A DNA stretch of 64,000 nt from Hexactinellida sp. DTS-2022. Taxonomy: Eukaryota; Porifera; Hexactinellida. The stretch is from contig JAPNXP010000009.1 of NCBI GenBank assembly GCA_028753945.1, positions 3,348,001-3,412,000 of the forward strand, written 5' to 3'. Positions 22,312-33,392 of this stretch are shown one piece after another. Below the pieces are notes generated by a model. The model was not told where the DNA came from, did not search any database, and saw only the letters and a program-made list of their open reading frames with translations. Numbering within the stretch: the stretch's first letter is position 1; each line of letters starts with the position of its first letter. A program made the position numbers and the translations under genes.

Positions 22312-22586
22312 CTAGCGCGCTTCGCTTGCTAGGTCCTTTCGCGACAGAACAAAACCACACACCAACCGATTCGCGGTTGGTGTGTAGTTTATATACTTCT
22401 AACATTGATTACAAAGCGTAAATAGTCAAATTTAACAATGAGAAATTTAGTGATTACGTCATCATGTGATAATGAGTCAGCATCTTTGAAATCTGGTGTG
22501 ACCTACGTGTCCGCATCATTAATGTGTATATTCTATTAAACTTTCAGATTTTTATCTCTTAGAGGGTGCGAATTGTGTGCGAATAA
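22312..22586 (-). mobile_element. Helitron family A, 3' fragment
   Basis: Minus-strand 3' end CGAAGCGCGCTAG with T after it and the ACCAACCGCGAATCGGTTGG hairpin. Body similarity runs to the CGAATTGTGTGCG word near 22580 and then stops, so the 5' half is missing. Confidence 0.8.
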
Positions 22587-22599
22587 AGTATTTTTGTAG

Positions 22600-22846
22600 T
22601 CACCTACTCACTTGACCCAAATATTAACTGAGTTCAAGCTCATATTTTTCTAGAGTACTTACTAACTGAAGTAAAATGAATACATTTTAATTATTTGGGA
22701 ATAGAATTTGTTACGTCTTATCCGAGTACGTATTAATTGAATCATTTATAATGGAATCAGATAGGAATAAAAAAACGGTAATTAGAGGTAAGTACGTATT
22801 ATCCGAGATAACGTCTTAAACCGAGTAAATACTAAGCGAGTCCACT
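22600..22846. mobile_element. Remnant TA-flanked MITE, ACCGAGT type
   Basis: The right end AAGCGAGTCCACTG is followed by TA. Words TTAACTGAGTTC, TATCCGAGTACG and TAAACCGAGTAAATAC recur, as in the CAGTNNAACC elements elsewhere. The left end (TAGTCACCTACTC) is diverged. Confidence 0.5.
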
Positions 22847-23882
22847 GTAATTGTATACCGTACTGTATCCTTTGAATAGTAGTCAATAATTGTTATGAAA
22901 TGGTGACTGTACGTTTAAATTTGAAGGACACTCCGCACCTCCAAGCGAATTTTCATTCCCGTCTATAATGGTGTGGGCAGGGTACCTTGTGCTGAGACAG
23001 AAAATTTAACTAAGGCATTTTTTTTAATATTGGCCCAATACGTAGTAGTCGGCACTGTAAGTAGGCACTGTAACAGGTATCAAAATTATAATCTCAATGT
23101 AAACGTCTTAACCGAGTTATACCGTACTTTGTTGGCCGCTAGCGGTACCTATCAAATGTTGGTGATATTATTTTTGTTAGAAATCCCCAATTATACTTAT
23201 CAACATAATATTCAATTTAAGTGAACAATATTTACTATGTGGTACAATTTAATTAAATAGTCATACTTTGATTTTTCTTAAGTAGAATTGGATTCCTTAA
23301 GGAGATAGGGTCATAGGTTTAACAAATATAACAAAATACTATATTTCTTTTATTAACCACTCCTAGCTATACTTTAACATGCTATCTATCCAAATCCGAT
23401 GGAAAAAAATTATTCAGTCAATTTTTTGACATTTTGACGTCACTGAAGGTCAAAGAAAGGGGGATTGTGCAAATAAGGAGGTAGGATACTAAATTATTGG
23501 TAAATCCTGAAAAGTGATGGATTATTGTTTAAGCACTCCCAACTATACTTTGATATACTATCTATCCAATTCCGAAAGAAAATTTGATTAGTCTATTTAT
23601 TTGACCTTTTTGATGTCCTTAATTGCATTGTTAGTGGGTTCCTTACGTCGTAATAATTTTCCTCGGGAAAAATTTCGGGTATTTTTGAATAATGCCTTCT
23701 AGATTTATATAGTTACACAACATACATCTATTTTATATATTTACCGTGTTTGAAAATTTCACTCAATGCTTATACTTTCTTGTTCTGAATCTAGCTTAAC
23801 TGTATTTACAAGATATGCAATTTCATAAATCCGCTCTATGTATCCAAAATGAGCGATGTAGAATTAATTATTTATTTTATAG
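22847..23882. other. Probable intron of the ketohexokinase-like gene
   Basis: Directly upstream of the terminal exon. A loose duplicated block, CACTCC(T/C)A(G/A)CTATACTTT with CTATCTATCCAA(A/T)TCCGA, occurs at about 23365 and 23534. No exon with kinase motifs is visible. The 83-codon frame at 22973-23224 has no supporting features. Confidence 0.4.
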
Positions 23883-24280
23883 GTAAGGATTATGCGATTT
23901 CTTTGGGTTTCCAGGATATGCAATCAACTGTTTTGTTTCAGAGTGAGCTGATTCTGCATGGAGGCATTGTTATCTGTGCGTGGGGTACAGAAGGTGCTTG
24001 CGGAATTGTTAAAAATCAGGAAAAAATTGAGTATTCAGATATTGTATTAAGCGAATGTTGTCCTCCCGCTGGTGATGTTAAAGATACATTAGGTGCTGGC
24101 GATACCTTCGTAGCTGCTTGTTTATTTTCACTATTGAATTCAACTCGTTGTGAATGGAATAATAAGCTATTGAATAAAGTCCTACAATTTGGATGTAAAG
24201 TGGCTGGCTATAAGTGTGGAATTTTTGGATTTGAGTTAAATCAAGGAATCCTTGCTGAATTTAAGGAATTATTGGCATAA
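23883..24280 (+). CDS. Ketohexokinase-like sugar kinase, terminal exon
   Basis: PfkB-family C-terminal part: KDYAISLGFQDM, GGIVICAWGTEGACGI, then DTLGAGDTFVAACLFSL with the GAGD catalytic loop, and FGCKVAGYKCGIFGFE. This order and the KCG-x-x-GF ending are those of animal ketohexokinase (fructokinase), which phosphorylates fructose to fructose-1-phosphate in the cytosol. The exon begins after an AG acceptor at 23881-23882 preceded by TTATTTATTTTAT. The split codon needs one base from the previous exon, giving the Ser/Lys-Asp start expected in the family. About 132 codons are encoded to the TAA at 24278-24280. Upstream exons with the substrate-binding half were not found, so they are likely beyond TE-filled introns or outside the window. 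An AATAAA lies at 24446-24451. No stops or shifts: a live host exon. Confidence 0.9.
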
Positions 24281-24651
24281 ATAATTGAATATAGTATATT
24301 TATCCTTTATCATTCAATATCGCATAGTAAATTAAATTTATAGCTCTAACATTATTGTATCAACATTGTTCTCTAGATTATAAGATCATCGTAGGCACAT
24401 ATTCGGGTTGAGCATATACAGTAACAGTGGTGTAGCGTAATAACAAATAAAATTTTCACTAAATTTCCTTGCAAATAGGCAAACTTGCAATTAGAGTAAC
24501 TGGATTAACCTTAAAATGTTCGCTTGGGGATTGTAAATAGCTAACACCACTTAACAACTAAAGTTTAATAATTAAAGAATTATCCCACTCCGTGACCTAC
24601 GTTATATAAGGCCTATGCACCAACTTTGTGAAACTGGACCATGGATTAAAG

Positions 24652-26742
24652 CAGGGTTTCTTAACGTTATGCCTCGATACCCCATGGGGGTATCGAGATT
24701 CAGTTTAGGTGGTATCCAATCAGCTGGTAAAACTAAAATGTTCTATTTGCTAGGTATATTTTCAATTTTATTGAGCTTATATATTACCTTTTGAAGTCAT
24801 TATACAGTAGCTTCAGTAATGGTCGCAAAGAAAAGAAAGTGGATGGACTCTTATGTCGAGTTTGGCTTTACCAGGGTAGTCAATGATGGTGTTGAGAGAG
24901 CCCAATGTATGACATGCCATACCATTCTCGGTAACGCCAGCCTAAAGCCATCTCTCCTAAAGACTCACCAAGAGCGGTCACATCCAGGACTCCAAGAAAC
25001 GCTTCCTTCGCTTAAGATGAAAAGAGCACGTTATGATCAACGGGAACATTGCCAACTATGGCCGTTGTGCCGCTGCGACGTATCCTTCTTCATGCTTCTT
25101 ATGAGGTGGCACTGCAGTGTGCGTACAACAAAGTCCCTCACACAATGGCCGAAAAACTGGTCAAACCTTGTGCCATCAAAATGGTTGAATTGGTTTTGGG
25201 AAAGGATGCTGCCACAAAACTTGCCAACGTACCGCTCCCAAACGATGTGATTAGTTCCAGGGTTATAGAAATGTCCTCTGATGTGCTGGATCAAGTCATT
25301 ATGTTCATCAAGGCTAGTTCTTGTCGACTTAGCCTTCAATTGGACGAGAGTACCGATGTTGGAAATATGAGTCAGCTGATTATTTTCGTTCGATTTGTAA
25401 AAGCTGGATTGCTTGTGGATGAATTTTTATGTTGTCGATCACTACCTTAGAGAACAAGAGCTGTTGATATATTCGAAGTGGTTGATGCATTCTTTCAACA
25501 CCACTCAATTTAGTGGAATATGGTTGGCTCCCTTTGCACTGATGGTGCTCCTGCGATGCTGGGACATCGATCTGGATTCACGGCATTGGTGAAGAAGAGA
25601 GCTCCTCACGTGACCACGTATCATTGCATCCTACATCGCCATGCACTTGCCACAAGTAATCTTCCTATTGTACTCAAGGCAGTTCTGGACACAGCTGTCA
25701 GAGCTGTGAATTTTATAAGAGGGAGTTCTTTGAACCACAGAATATTCAAAGCATTTTGCAATGAGATGGTACTGAACATCAGGTATTACTTTTCCATACC
25801 GAAGTTCGATGGCTCTCCAGAGGAAGGGTCCTAACGAGAGTGAGTGAACTACACGGAGAGATAGTAACATTTCTACGAGATCAGCAAAGTACTGTGGCTA
25901 AAGATCTCGCCGAGAAGTTTGAAGATAGTTACTTTCTGCTGAACCTCACGTATCTGGCCGACATCTTCGGTCATATGAATGAATTGAATATTTCAATGCA
26001 AGGAGCTGGATCAAACAAACTGGCAGCTGACGCGAAGGTTGAAGCATTTAAGAATAAGGTTTGTCTTTGGAAGCGACGGACACTTCGAGGAATTTTTGGC
26101 AGTTTTCCAACATTAGATGGCCGGTTGGTGATAATGAGCCAAGCGAAGCTCTAATTCAGTGCATTGCTGATCACTTGAAGTCTTTAGAAGAGAAGTTGAA
26201 TCAATATTTTCCAGCAAGTCAGTGCATTCCAGCCTGGATTCAGCAGCCATTTTTAGCCGTGATGGATGACGACGATGATCTACACGAGGAGCTTATTGAT
26301 ATGAAGACCAACATCGGGGTGAAGGTTATATTTGAGAGCCTTCCCTTGGCAGATTTTTGGTGTAGTCAACTGGAAAGCTATCCAAACCTTGCCCAATCCG
26401 CCCTGCAAAACGTCTTGCCTTTTCCAACTACATATTTGTGCGAGGTAGGCTTCTCGACCTTGGTACAAATAAAGACCAAAGGACGAAATCGTTTGGGTGA
26501 TGTTGACCATGATATGAGGCTAGCATTGAGCAAAACCAGTCCTCGAATAGACTTGTTGGTGGATTCAAAGAAGCAAGAAGAAAAGTCACATTAGGATAGA
26601 TAGTCAGTGTAATTACTTGATTATTTGAAATAATAATTACGCCACATAATAATTTGTTTTGAATGATTAATTTTTGGGGGTATCGGGTGAGGCGCAGGAG
26701 TGCTTTGGTGGTATCGAGGTCTGAAAAGGTTAAGAAACACTG
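24652..26742 (+). mobile_element. hAT transposon 1 (GATTAAAG duplication)
   Basis: Left end CAGGGTTTCTTAACG pairs with GGTTAAGAAACACTG. TSD GATTAAAG is exact at 24644-24651 and 26743-26750. The element is 2,091 bp and carries one broken transposase gene (24819-26594). GGTATCGAG words occur subterminally at both ends. Confidence 0.92.
24819..26594 (+). pseudogene. hAT transposase, ZBED/SCAND3-like, multiply frameshifted
   Basis: N-terminal BED-like finger: AQCMTCHTILGNASLKPS then LLKTHQERSHP (C-x2-C ... H-x4-H). The middle part in other frames shows SCRLSLQLDESTDVGNM (first catalytic Asp region), NMVGSLCTDGAPAMLG (second), and YHCILHRHALATSNL (CxxH helix). The C-terminal frame 26061-26594 has the hAT dimerisation region, with LPFPTTYLCEVGFSTL and NRLGDVDHDMRLALS. 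At least four frame changes and stops (for example at 25448 and 25512) prevent expression. This layout is that of the ZBED5/SCAND3-type hAT proteins. Confidence 0.88.
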
Positions 26743-27417
26743 GATTAAAGGAAGGATATTGATAAATAGGTTAGTTATCATTATGTAAATAACTTGTAGT
26801 GATAGACCTCATAAATCTTCTATAACTATATAGGAACTTGGTATCAAGGTATACATAGCATCCTTCAGAATTGAGCTATGTCATCATTTGATTACGTAAT
26901 CGCTATTTTTGGTGGATATTATCGTGTTTTATAGACCGCTTTTAACATAGTTAGACGCGTAATAAATGTTCAAAATTGAAACATGATAATGCCCATAACT
27001 AGCTAAATGAAATATATCGAAATTATAAATGGAATGTTTACACATTCCTCGGTTGCCAGGGAAATTTATATTTCCTAAAATGAGCCATAACTCAAAAGCT
27101 ATCGATTTTATGTAAACTAGGCTAGTACTGATCTATCCGCAATAGGTAACTTCCTATTCATCGATAATACATTTTCTAGGCCTAACTTCAATAATTTTTG
27201 AGATAATGAGTGTATTACCTCATAAGGAATTAAGTGCTAATTATCTTATTATCTCAAAGATTATTGTAGTTAGGCATATATAATGTATTATCAATGAATA
27301 GGAAGTTACCTATTGCGGATAGATCAGTACCAGCCGAGTTTACACAAAATCGATAGTTTTTGAGTTATGGCTCATTTAGGAAATATACATTTCCCTGGAA
27401 ACCGAGGAATGTGTTAA

Positions 27418-27527
27418 CCCTCGGCTAGCTTGGGGTAAAAGGTATAAATAGAAAAACCCCACTTTCACTTTCAATTGAAATTCAATTAACTTTCAGTTTC
27501 AATTTTACATTCCTAGCCAGACGAGGG
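27418..27527. mobile_element. TTAA-flanked piggyBac-like MITE
   Basis: TTAA at 27414-27417 and 27528-27531. Ends CCCTCGGCTAGCTTGGGG and CCTAGCCAGACGAGGG are inverted repeats. The interior has AAAAACCCCACTTTCACTTTC and TTCAATT words. The TTAA duplication with CCCT ends is the piggyBac signature. A second copy lies at 29920-30029 in opposite orientation. Confidence 0.8.
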
Positions 27528-27914
27528 TTAACATTCCATTTATAATTTCGATATTTTTCATTTAACTAGTTATGGGCATCATCATGTTCCAATTTTGAAC
27601 ATTTATAACGCGTTTAACTATGTTAAAAGCGGGCTATAAAAACACGATAACACCCACCAAAAATAGCGATTACTTAATCAAATGATGACATAGCTCAATT
27701 CTGAAGGCACCATTTTCCTATATAGTTATAGAACATTTATGAGGTCTATCACTACTAGTTATTTAGATAACGATAAATAAACTATTTATCAATAGCCTTC
27801 CTTTAATCCATGGTCCAGTTTCATAAAGTTGGTGCATAGGCCTTATATAACGTAGGTCACGCCCACTCATATAACGTATAGCACGTATTTACGTATAATA
27901 TAATGCGTTATTTT

Positions 27915-28602
27915 CACTGTGCCGACTATACTATAGCAATAATAGTATAGTGGCCCAGTTCTAATCTTAGTGCTGTTGTATGACGGTTTACTTACCATGA
28001 CAGTTTACTTACCTCTATTAATATAACAATATTTAACCATGGATACTTTCTATCCATGACGGTTTACTTACCGTCTTTGCTATGGCTTCACACTTTATAC
28101 TTCCTATTACACATCTACATTTATAAGGATTCACATCTCAAATTCTAATAATATATACTATCATAATTTGGCAATGCATCAACATAGCATTTAATAATTT
28201 CCATATTAGCTTAGATATTTTGGGCCATATGACATTTTCCAATTAAAATTTGAGATGTGAATCCTTATAAGTGCAGATGTGAAATAGGAAGTATAAAGTG
28301 TTAAGCCATAGCAAAGACGGTAAGTAAACTGTCATGGATAGAAAGTATCCATGGTTAATTATGGTTATAGTAATAGAGGTAAGTAAACTGTCATGGTAAG
28401 TAAACCGTCGACAACAGTGCTTTGGTATATTATTAGTTTATTACTGTGCCGACTATACTATAGTATAGTGGCTCAGTATTGAAATCACTGCCTTTATTAT
28501 TACTGAGCCGAAAATACTATTGTATAGTGGCCCAGTTCTAATCTTAGTGCTTTGGTATATTATTACTGTGCCAACTATACCATAGTATAGTGGCCCAGTA
28601 TT
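27915..28602. repeat. Four copies of a short palindrome, ACTGTGCC...GGCCCAGT
   Basis: Units at about 27915-27958, 28443-28477, 28498-28534 and 28564-28602. Each reads ACTG(T/A)GCC(G/A)A, then an inverted ACTATA/TATAGT core, then GTGG(C/T)(C/T)CAGT. The three downstream units are separated by related spacers (TCTAATCTTAGTGCTTTGG, TATTGAAAT...CACTGCC). The first has a longer core. Function unknown. Confidence 0.75.
27982..28409. mobile_element. Inverted-repeat element, GACGGTTTACTTACC ends
   Basis: Left arm GACGGTTTACTTACCATGAC through GATTCACATCTCAAATT is matched by the reverse complement in the right arm, ending GTCATGGTAAGTAAACCGTC. Arms are about 170 bp with a loop of about 90 bp. It sits between copies of the ACTGTGCC palindrome, which may be its outer parts. 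No coding sequence. Confidence 0.75.
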
Positions 28603-28699
28603 GAAATATCACTGCCTTGGTTTGTTTGAATTTTCTTTTATTCCGTATCCGCTCTACAGGCCAGAGTTAGATTGCCCCGGAGCTCAAATTTTTAGCATC

Positions 28700-29885
28700 G
28701 GTGTCCCATATGTTACAGATGTGCATCTCGATCCAAATCTTTGATAAACCATTTTTTTATACCACTTTGACACCTTTGAAAATTTGTCTGGTCCATAACT
28801 AAAAAAATGTTGTAATAAACCCGCCATTTTTATTTCACCATTGGATTCTCCATAAAATTTTGCTTCAGATTGGAGAAGAGGAAATTTAATATAGCGTTTA
28901 ATTCATGCCATAAATGGGTGTTGAAATTTCTTTGTTTACTCACACTTCAGTTCAGTTAAAAGTGTTAAATCTAATTCTATTGTTTCAACTTGTAATAATT
29001 ATATTGATTCAACTGTGAGATCGATTAGGCTTCTATTTTCTAATTGAAAATTAAGATTATTTTATTAGATATACCATAGCCTACATATGGCCTGACATTA
29101 ACCTAGAAAACATGGACCTAGGATGAAGGATAAGATGGTAATATTTATCCAACCACAGTGTTTATTTTCTAAAATAATGATAAAAATCCAAAATTGCAGC
29201 CTGTGCCGACGCATGTTCATGTGGATGTGGTGGCACTATATTTTGCTGGTGGTTTATTGAAAGTGCCTCCAATGGAACATGCTGTCGACTCAGGCTGCAA
29301 TTTTGGATTTTTTTCGCAATGTCACCAACGTCTAATAGTGTTTAGACTCATTTAACAAGTAGTTCGGGACAAAGGAACGAATGTTGAATTTGAAATTTAT
29401 TTCCATGTTAAACCATCTTGAGTTTGATGCCATTCTTTTTATGTATTGATAAAACATTATGTTATTAGTTAATTAATTTAGCAATGTAACAAATTCCTTA
29501 TATTATTATATTTTATTTAATATTGTATAGTAATATACTACAATTAAATAGAAGCCAGCTAGAATTTATAAGTAGATCAATATAATTATCGCGAGTTGAA
29601 TCAATAGACTAAGATTTAACAGGTAAATCAATATAATTATTACAAGTTGAAACAAGAGAATTAGATTCAAAAGTTTTACTGAAATTGAAGTGTGAGTAAA
29701 GAAATAAATTTCAACTCCCATTTATGGCAGAAATTAAACCCATTATTGAATACTTTCTTCACCCATGAGACGCAGAATTTTATGGTGAATCTAATGGTGA
29801 AATAAAAATTTGGGGTTTAGTAAAGCATTTTTTGAGTTATCATAACTTATGGGCCAGACAAATTTTGAAAAGTGTCAAAAATGTT
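28700..29885. mobile_element. Long inverted-repeat element with central hairpin
   Basis: Arms at about 28765-29010 and 29618-29880 share, in reverse complement, AAATTTTG(A/T)...GTC(T)GG, AATGGTGAAATAAAAAT, TTTACTCACACTTCA and ACTTGTAATAATTATA. The centre contains the foldback at 29186-29312. A partial copy of the right half lies at 9820-10110. No transposase is seen. Confidence 0.65.
29186..29312. repeat. Long hairpin shared with 10797-10920
   Basis: AATCCAAAATTGCAGCCTG pairs with CAGGCTGCAATTTTGGATT, and inside GACGCATGTTC with GAACATGCTGTC. It has the same outer stem and GGTTTATTGA-type centre as the copy near 10.8 kb. Confidence 0.75.
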
Positions 29886-29919
29886 TCCAAAACGTGTTAA
29901 TACAAAGTTATAGAGTTAA

Positions 29920-30029
29920 CCCTCGTCTGGCTAGGAATGTAAAATTGAAACTGAAAGTTAATTGAATTGAAAGTGAAAGTGAAAGTGGGGTTTTTCTATT
30001 TATACCTTTTACCCCAAGCCAGCCAAGGG
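29920..30029. mobile_element. TTAA-flanked piggyBac-like MITE, second copy
   Basis: TTAA at 29916-29919 and 30030-30033. Ends CCCTCGTCTGGCTAGG and AGCCAGCCAAGGG. The body is the reverse complement of the copy at 27418-27527, including the AAAGTGGGGTTTTTCTATT word. Confidence 0.8.
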
Positions 30030-30376
30030 TTAATAATTATATAATGCCTAAATTCTGATAAAATCGAGTGATTATTTGAAAATCTATAGAAATTTTTTTT
30101 TTAGTCAATATCGCAAATTCTGTGGTATAATCCCTTGAACTAATGTAGTAAAGTTAAATTTGCACTACACGTTTTTAAAAAATAAGGAACCCTAATTCAA
30201 ACTTGAGGCTGAAGTTCCCTATTTTTTGCCAATTTCAGCCTCAAAGTTCCTTATTGGTTCCTTATTTTCTTGGGCTCGAAATATTGCTTAGTAAGAAGGT
30301 ACCTACGTATTCAATTACTTAATTAACTGATTATTAACATTTTAACATTGTTGTAACGTGTGTATTTAGCTTTTAC

Positions 30377-32792
30377 ATGTGTGCTAGTAACAGACAGCCA
30401 ACACTTGGCAGTTTTGGATATATAAAACGCGTTAGCCACCGTGGGGTATGGAACGAAATCATTCTACCTGACATTTCAGAACAGCCCAAATTGGAATGTC
30501 CCCACTGTGATGAGAAATTCAAAAATCAACAAGGATTGACGTTTTACCTAAAATGTAAACACGGTAACATTTCAGAAAGTACTAATGTCGAAATAAACAA
30601 CGTCCCACTTACTATTAGTATAGCTGAAATCGAACATGTTTCGAACGTTGATTCAGAAGAACTACAGCTAGGAGTATCTCACCGCAATATATTTCAATTG
30701 AGCCACCTGCTAAAAGATCCCGTGATCAAGATAGTAGACGGCAGTATAATTCAGTGTTCAAAGCGAAAATTGTTTCAAATCTTCAAGCAGGGGTATCACC
30801 CAAGGTACTAGCTCAGAAACATACTATCAGCAAATCAATGTTATCTATGTGGCGCTTGAACAAGGGAAAGATAATGTTGGCGGCTTCAAATGACCACAAT
30901 AAACTCTTGAAAATCAGACCTTCGACAAAATACGCGGAATTATATAGGGATCTAAGGAAGGTTTTCCTAGAAGCTCGTAGTAAAAGGACACCGAGTTGAT
31001 TTCAACTGGATATGGTCAAAAGCTAGAATTCTATACAGGCAGAAAACGAACGATCCAAATGCCATCGTAGGGAAGCATGTAATCGTGAACTTTATCAAAC
31101 GAAATGATTTAAGATTACGCTCCCGCCAGAGAAATCGTAAATTAAGCAAGGAGAACTTTCGTCTCCCGATGCAACAATGGCATGCTACTACCAGAGAGTG
31201 GTTGATAAGGACAGGATGTGCAGACTCTTATAGCTCCAAATGGGGTAGGTATGCACCGGAGCAGCGATTTAATGTTGATCAATCTTCTTGTCCCTTTGTC
31301 ATTAATACAAAGAAAACATATGAAATGTTAGAAAAGAAAAACCCAAACAATCGTGAACATAAAGTTTGGATATCCCAACCTGGAAGTTGTTTGGACAAAC
31401 GTCAGTGCACTCTCCAAATCTGTTTTCGGCCAACTGGGAAGCAGCCTCGAGTTGCAATTATATTCAATGTAAAGGGAAAAAGGATAAGTAAGGATGAAAA
31501 AAATGCGTGGCACCCAGATGTTGATGTGTATTTTCAAGAAAACGCATGGGCAGATACCGCATTTTCTGTCGAATGGGTAAAACGTAGCCTCTCCCCCATA
31601 GTTCAACATAGTATTGATCGTTTTGTCTTATTTTGCGACAATTTATCAGCACAGGTATCTGACGAATTTACGAAATCTGTTTCAGATTTTAATGGCGTTT
31701 GCTGGTATGGATTACCTAATGCAACTGACATCTGGCAACCGGTAGATGCTGGATATGCTGAATTACTGAAAGTTTTCCTAAACCAAAAGCATCATGAGTG
31801 GCTTGACTCGGATGACAATGCCACCAAGTAGTATGAAAGCACGCAAATTTTAGCAGGAAAGAGCGGCGGATTTTGCTTACTCATTGGGTAGGTGAAGCAT
31901 ATAAAAATTTGATAAATTCGCAGTACGATTCATTCAGATTGCGGATATGGCAAAAGACTGGTTGTCTCATGACCGCTGATGGTACTGAGGATCACCTGGT
32001 GCAACCAGAAGGATTACCTGGCTACAATATTCCTCCTCCCTCTATGATTGAACCGGATCTGTGACTCCAGGCATGCAAAACCCAGAGCCAAATGAAAATG
32101 TAGATATTGAACACGAGAACGAATGTCTTCTAAATGATGATGATGATGATGATGAGCGTGAAGAATAGGGTTGCCAGATTTTCATAAGGCCAGACCCGGA
32201 CAAAATTTTTTCTCTACACTATAAACCATATTTGTTGTTCCTAACATATCTACCGTACATCTAAGGCATATTGTTAACAATGTATCAAAATGCTAACTAC
32301 TATACATTGTGTTATTTATGAAATTGCTTGTACTTATCACTTAATAGTTAATAGATTTATAAACGCAATCAATGTAAGAGCCTATTTAGAATAGATAAAT
32401 TCTGAAACATAACATAACATAATATTAACTAGTAACTAAGGAATGATAACCTATAACATTAGGAAAATATGAATTATTGTGCATATTGCTTCATAATAGT
32501 GCTAACTTCTCCAAACCCGGACAAAATAGCTCCAAACCCGGACTGTCCGGGTCAAACCCGGACGTCTGGCAACCCTAGTGAAGAACTTGAGGAAAATATA
32601 GCTGATAGGATTTTTCACCATGAACTCGTTGTAAAACAAGTTATAGGGTTATATGAAAATGGGTGGTTTATTGGAAAGATCCAATATTTTAACAGTAGGC
32701 TTGATGAGTTTAAAGTAGTATTTGAAGATGATACAATTGATTATATATCAAAGAAAGATATAGACGATGTAGAATTATTCTTGATAAATTAA
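30377..32792 (+). pseudogene. pogo-like DDE transposase with Tudor-like tail, copy 1
   Basis: Same protein as in copy 2, but with extra damage. Near 30680 the frame is lost (GVSHRNIF replaces GVSEAQYI) and resumes about 30754. A one-base insertion in an A run near 30985 breaks it again. From 31085 the catalytic domain is open to the TAG at 31828: QRFNVDQSSCPF, RFVLFCDNLSAQ, TDIWQPVDAGYAELLK. Beyond the stop and one more shift come THWVGEAYKNLI and TGCLMTADGTEDHL, then an acidic run. The tail after the MITE reads GLYENGWFIGKIQYF and DDTIDYISKKDIDDVE. Inactive. Confidence 0.85.
32169..32572. mobile_element. hAT-type MITE inside transposase gene, copy 1
   Basis: Starts TAGGGTTGCCAGA and ends GTCTGGCAACCCTA, with the 8-bp TSD GTGAAGAA on each side. 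CCCGGAC words repeat near the right end. Removing it together with one TSD joins the acidic DDDERE run in frame to ELEENIADR, so it was a clean insertion into the coding sequence. The same insertion is in copy 2; here about 27 bp of the CCCGGAC repeats are missing. Confidence 0.85.
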
Positions 32793-32929
32793 TAAATGAT
32801 ACTATGATAGGTATATTATTTATGGTTTTATAATCTCAGGCTGGGCATTTCCTTAAGAGTTCCTTAATTTATTGCCAATTCTCAGCCTGGAGTTCCTTAT
32901 AAAGGTGTTCCTTATTTTTTTTTAAAGTG

Positions 32930-33392
32930 TATAATAGAACTTGCGCCAAAGTATGGATTAGTATGGATTCACTATTACGCTATTTTAAACTATCAGTATC
33001 TAATTCAAATTTTCATTTTAGAGAATTGTGATAATACTATAATTTTTCCTACTAAAAAGTCATGTCTAAAAACGCAATATAAATTAGGGGTTATCGTGTA
33101 TCGAAAATGCGGTATTCTATCACCTTATTAACCCAATAAGGCAATAACTCAGTGAAATGCTAGACATGTAAATTGGCTTGTATACACATAGCTATGTTAC
33201 TACAATACTATTTTATAGTATATTTGGCTCCGGATGATGATTTTTTCGAGTCGATGCATACTATAAGAAGACAACTATTTTTAATCTCTAACAACCCCAG
33301 GAATGGTAAATAATGATTTTTTTAAATAAAATCAAAATCAAAATCAATTGATTTAAAGTTGATTTGTACTATTTGAAAAATGGTGAAAACCC
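32930..33392 (+). repeat. Flank shared by both pogo-like copies
   Basis: 463 bp outside the TA-bounded element (from ATAATAGAACTTGCGCC to TATTTGAAAAATGGTGAAA) recur next to copy 2. The stretch around GACATGTAAATTGGCTTGTA is also part of repeat R1. The flank at the opposite end is not shared. Confidence 0.8.

Larger units (their letters stand above)
24591..27861. mobile_element. Foldback element with about 550-bp arms, interrupted twice
   Basis: Left end CGTGACCTACGTTATATAAG pairs with the right end ending CTTATATAACGTAGGTCACG. Left arm: 24591-24651 plus 26743 to about 27230. Right arm: about 27240-27861. Matching words include GGAATGTG...CCTCGGTT, CGCGT near TTAACATAGTT, and AATAGGAAGTTACCTATTGCGG. 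Without inserts the element is about 1.17 kb. The left arm holds a hAT (24652-26742) and the right arm a TTAA-flanked MITE (27418-27527). Neither insert is mirrored in the other arm, so both came later. Confidence 0.85.
30169..32929 (+). mobile_element. IS630/Tc1/pogo-like transposon, copy 1
   Basis: Starts CACGTTTTTAAAAAATAAGG and ends TTATTTTTTTTTAAAGTG, with TA on both sides. Subterminal words AAGGAAC and AGGCTGA repeat at both ends. It carries the transposase gene (30377-32792) interrupted by a MITE (32169-32572). The sequence after the right end, to 33392, is also shared with copy 2 (48838-52084), which lies inverted. Confidence 0.88.

Noticed and set aside
30377-31831. Domesticated jerky/TIGD-like host gene
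   Set aside because: Two copies with TIRs, TA flanks and shared inactivating lesions indicate transposons, not a host gene.
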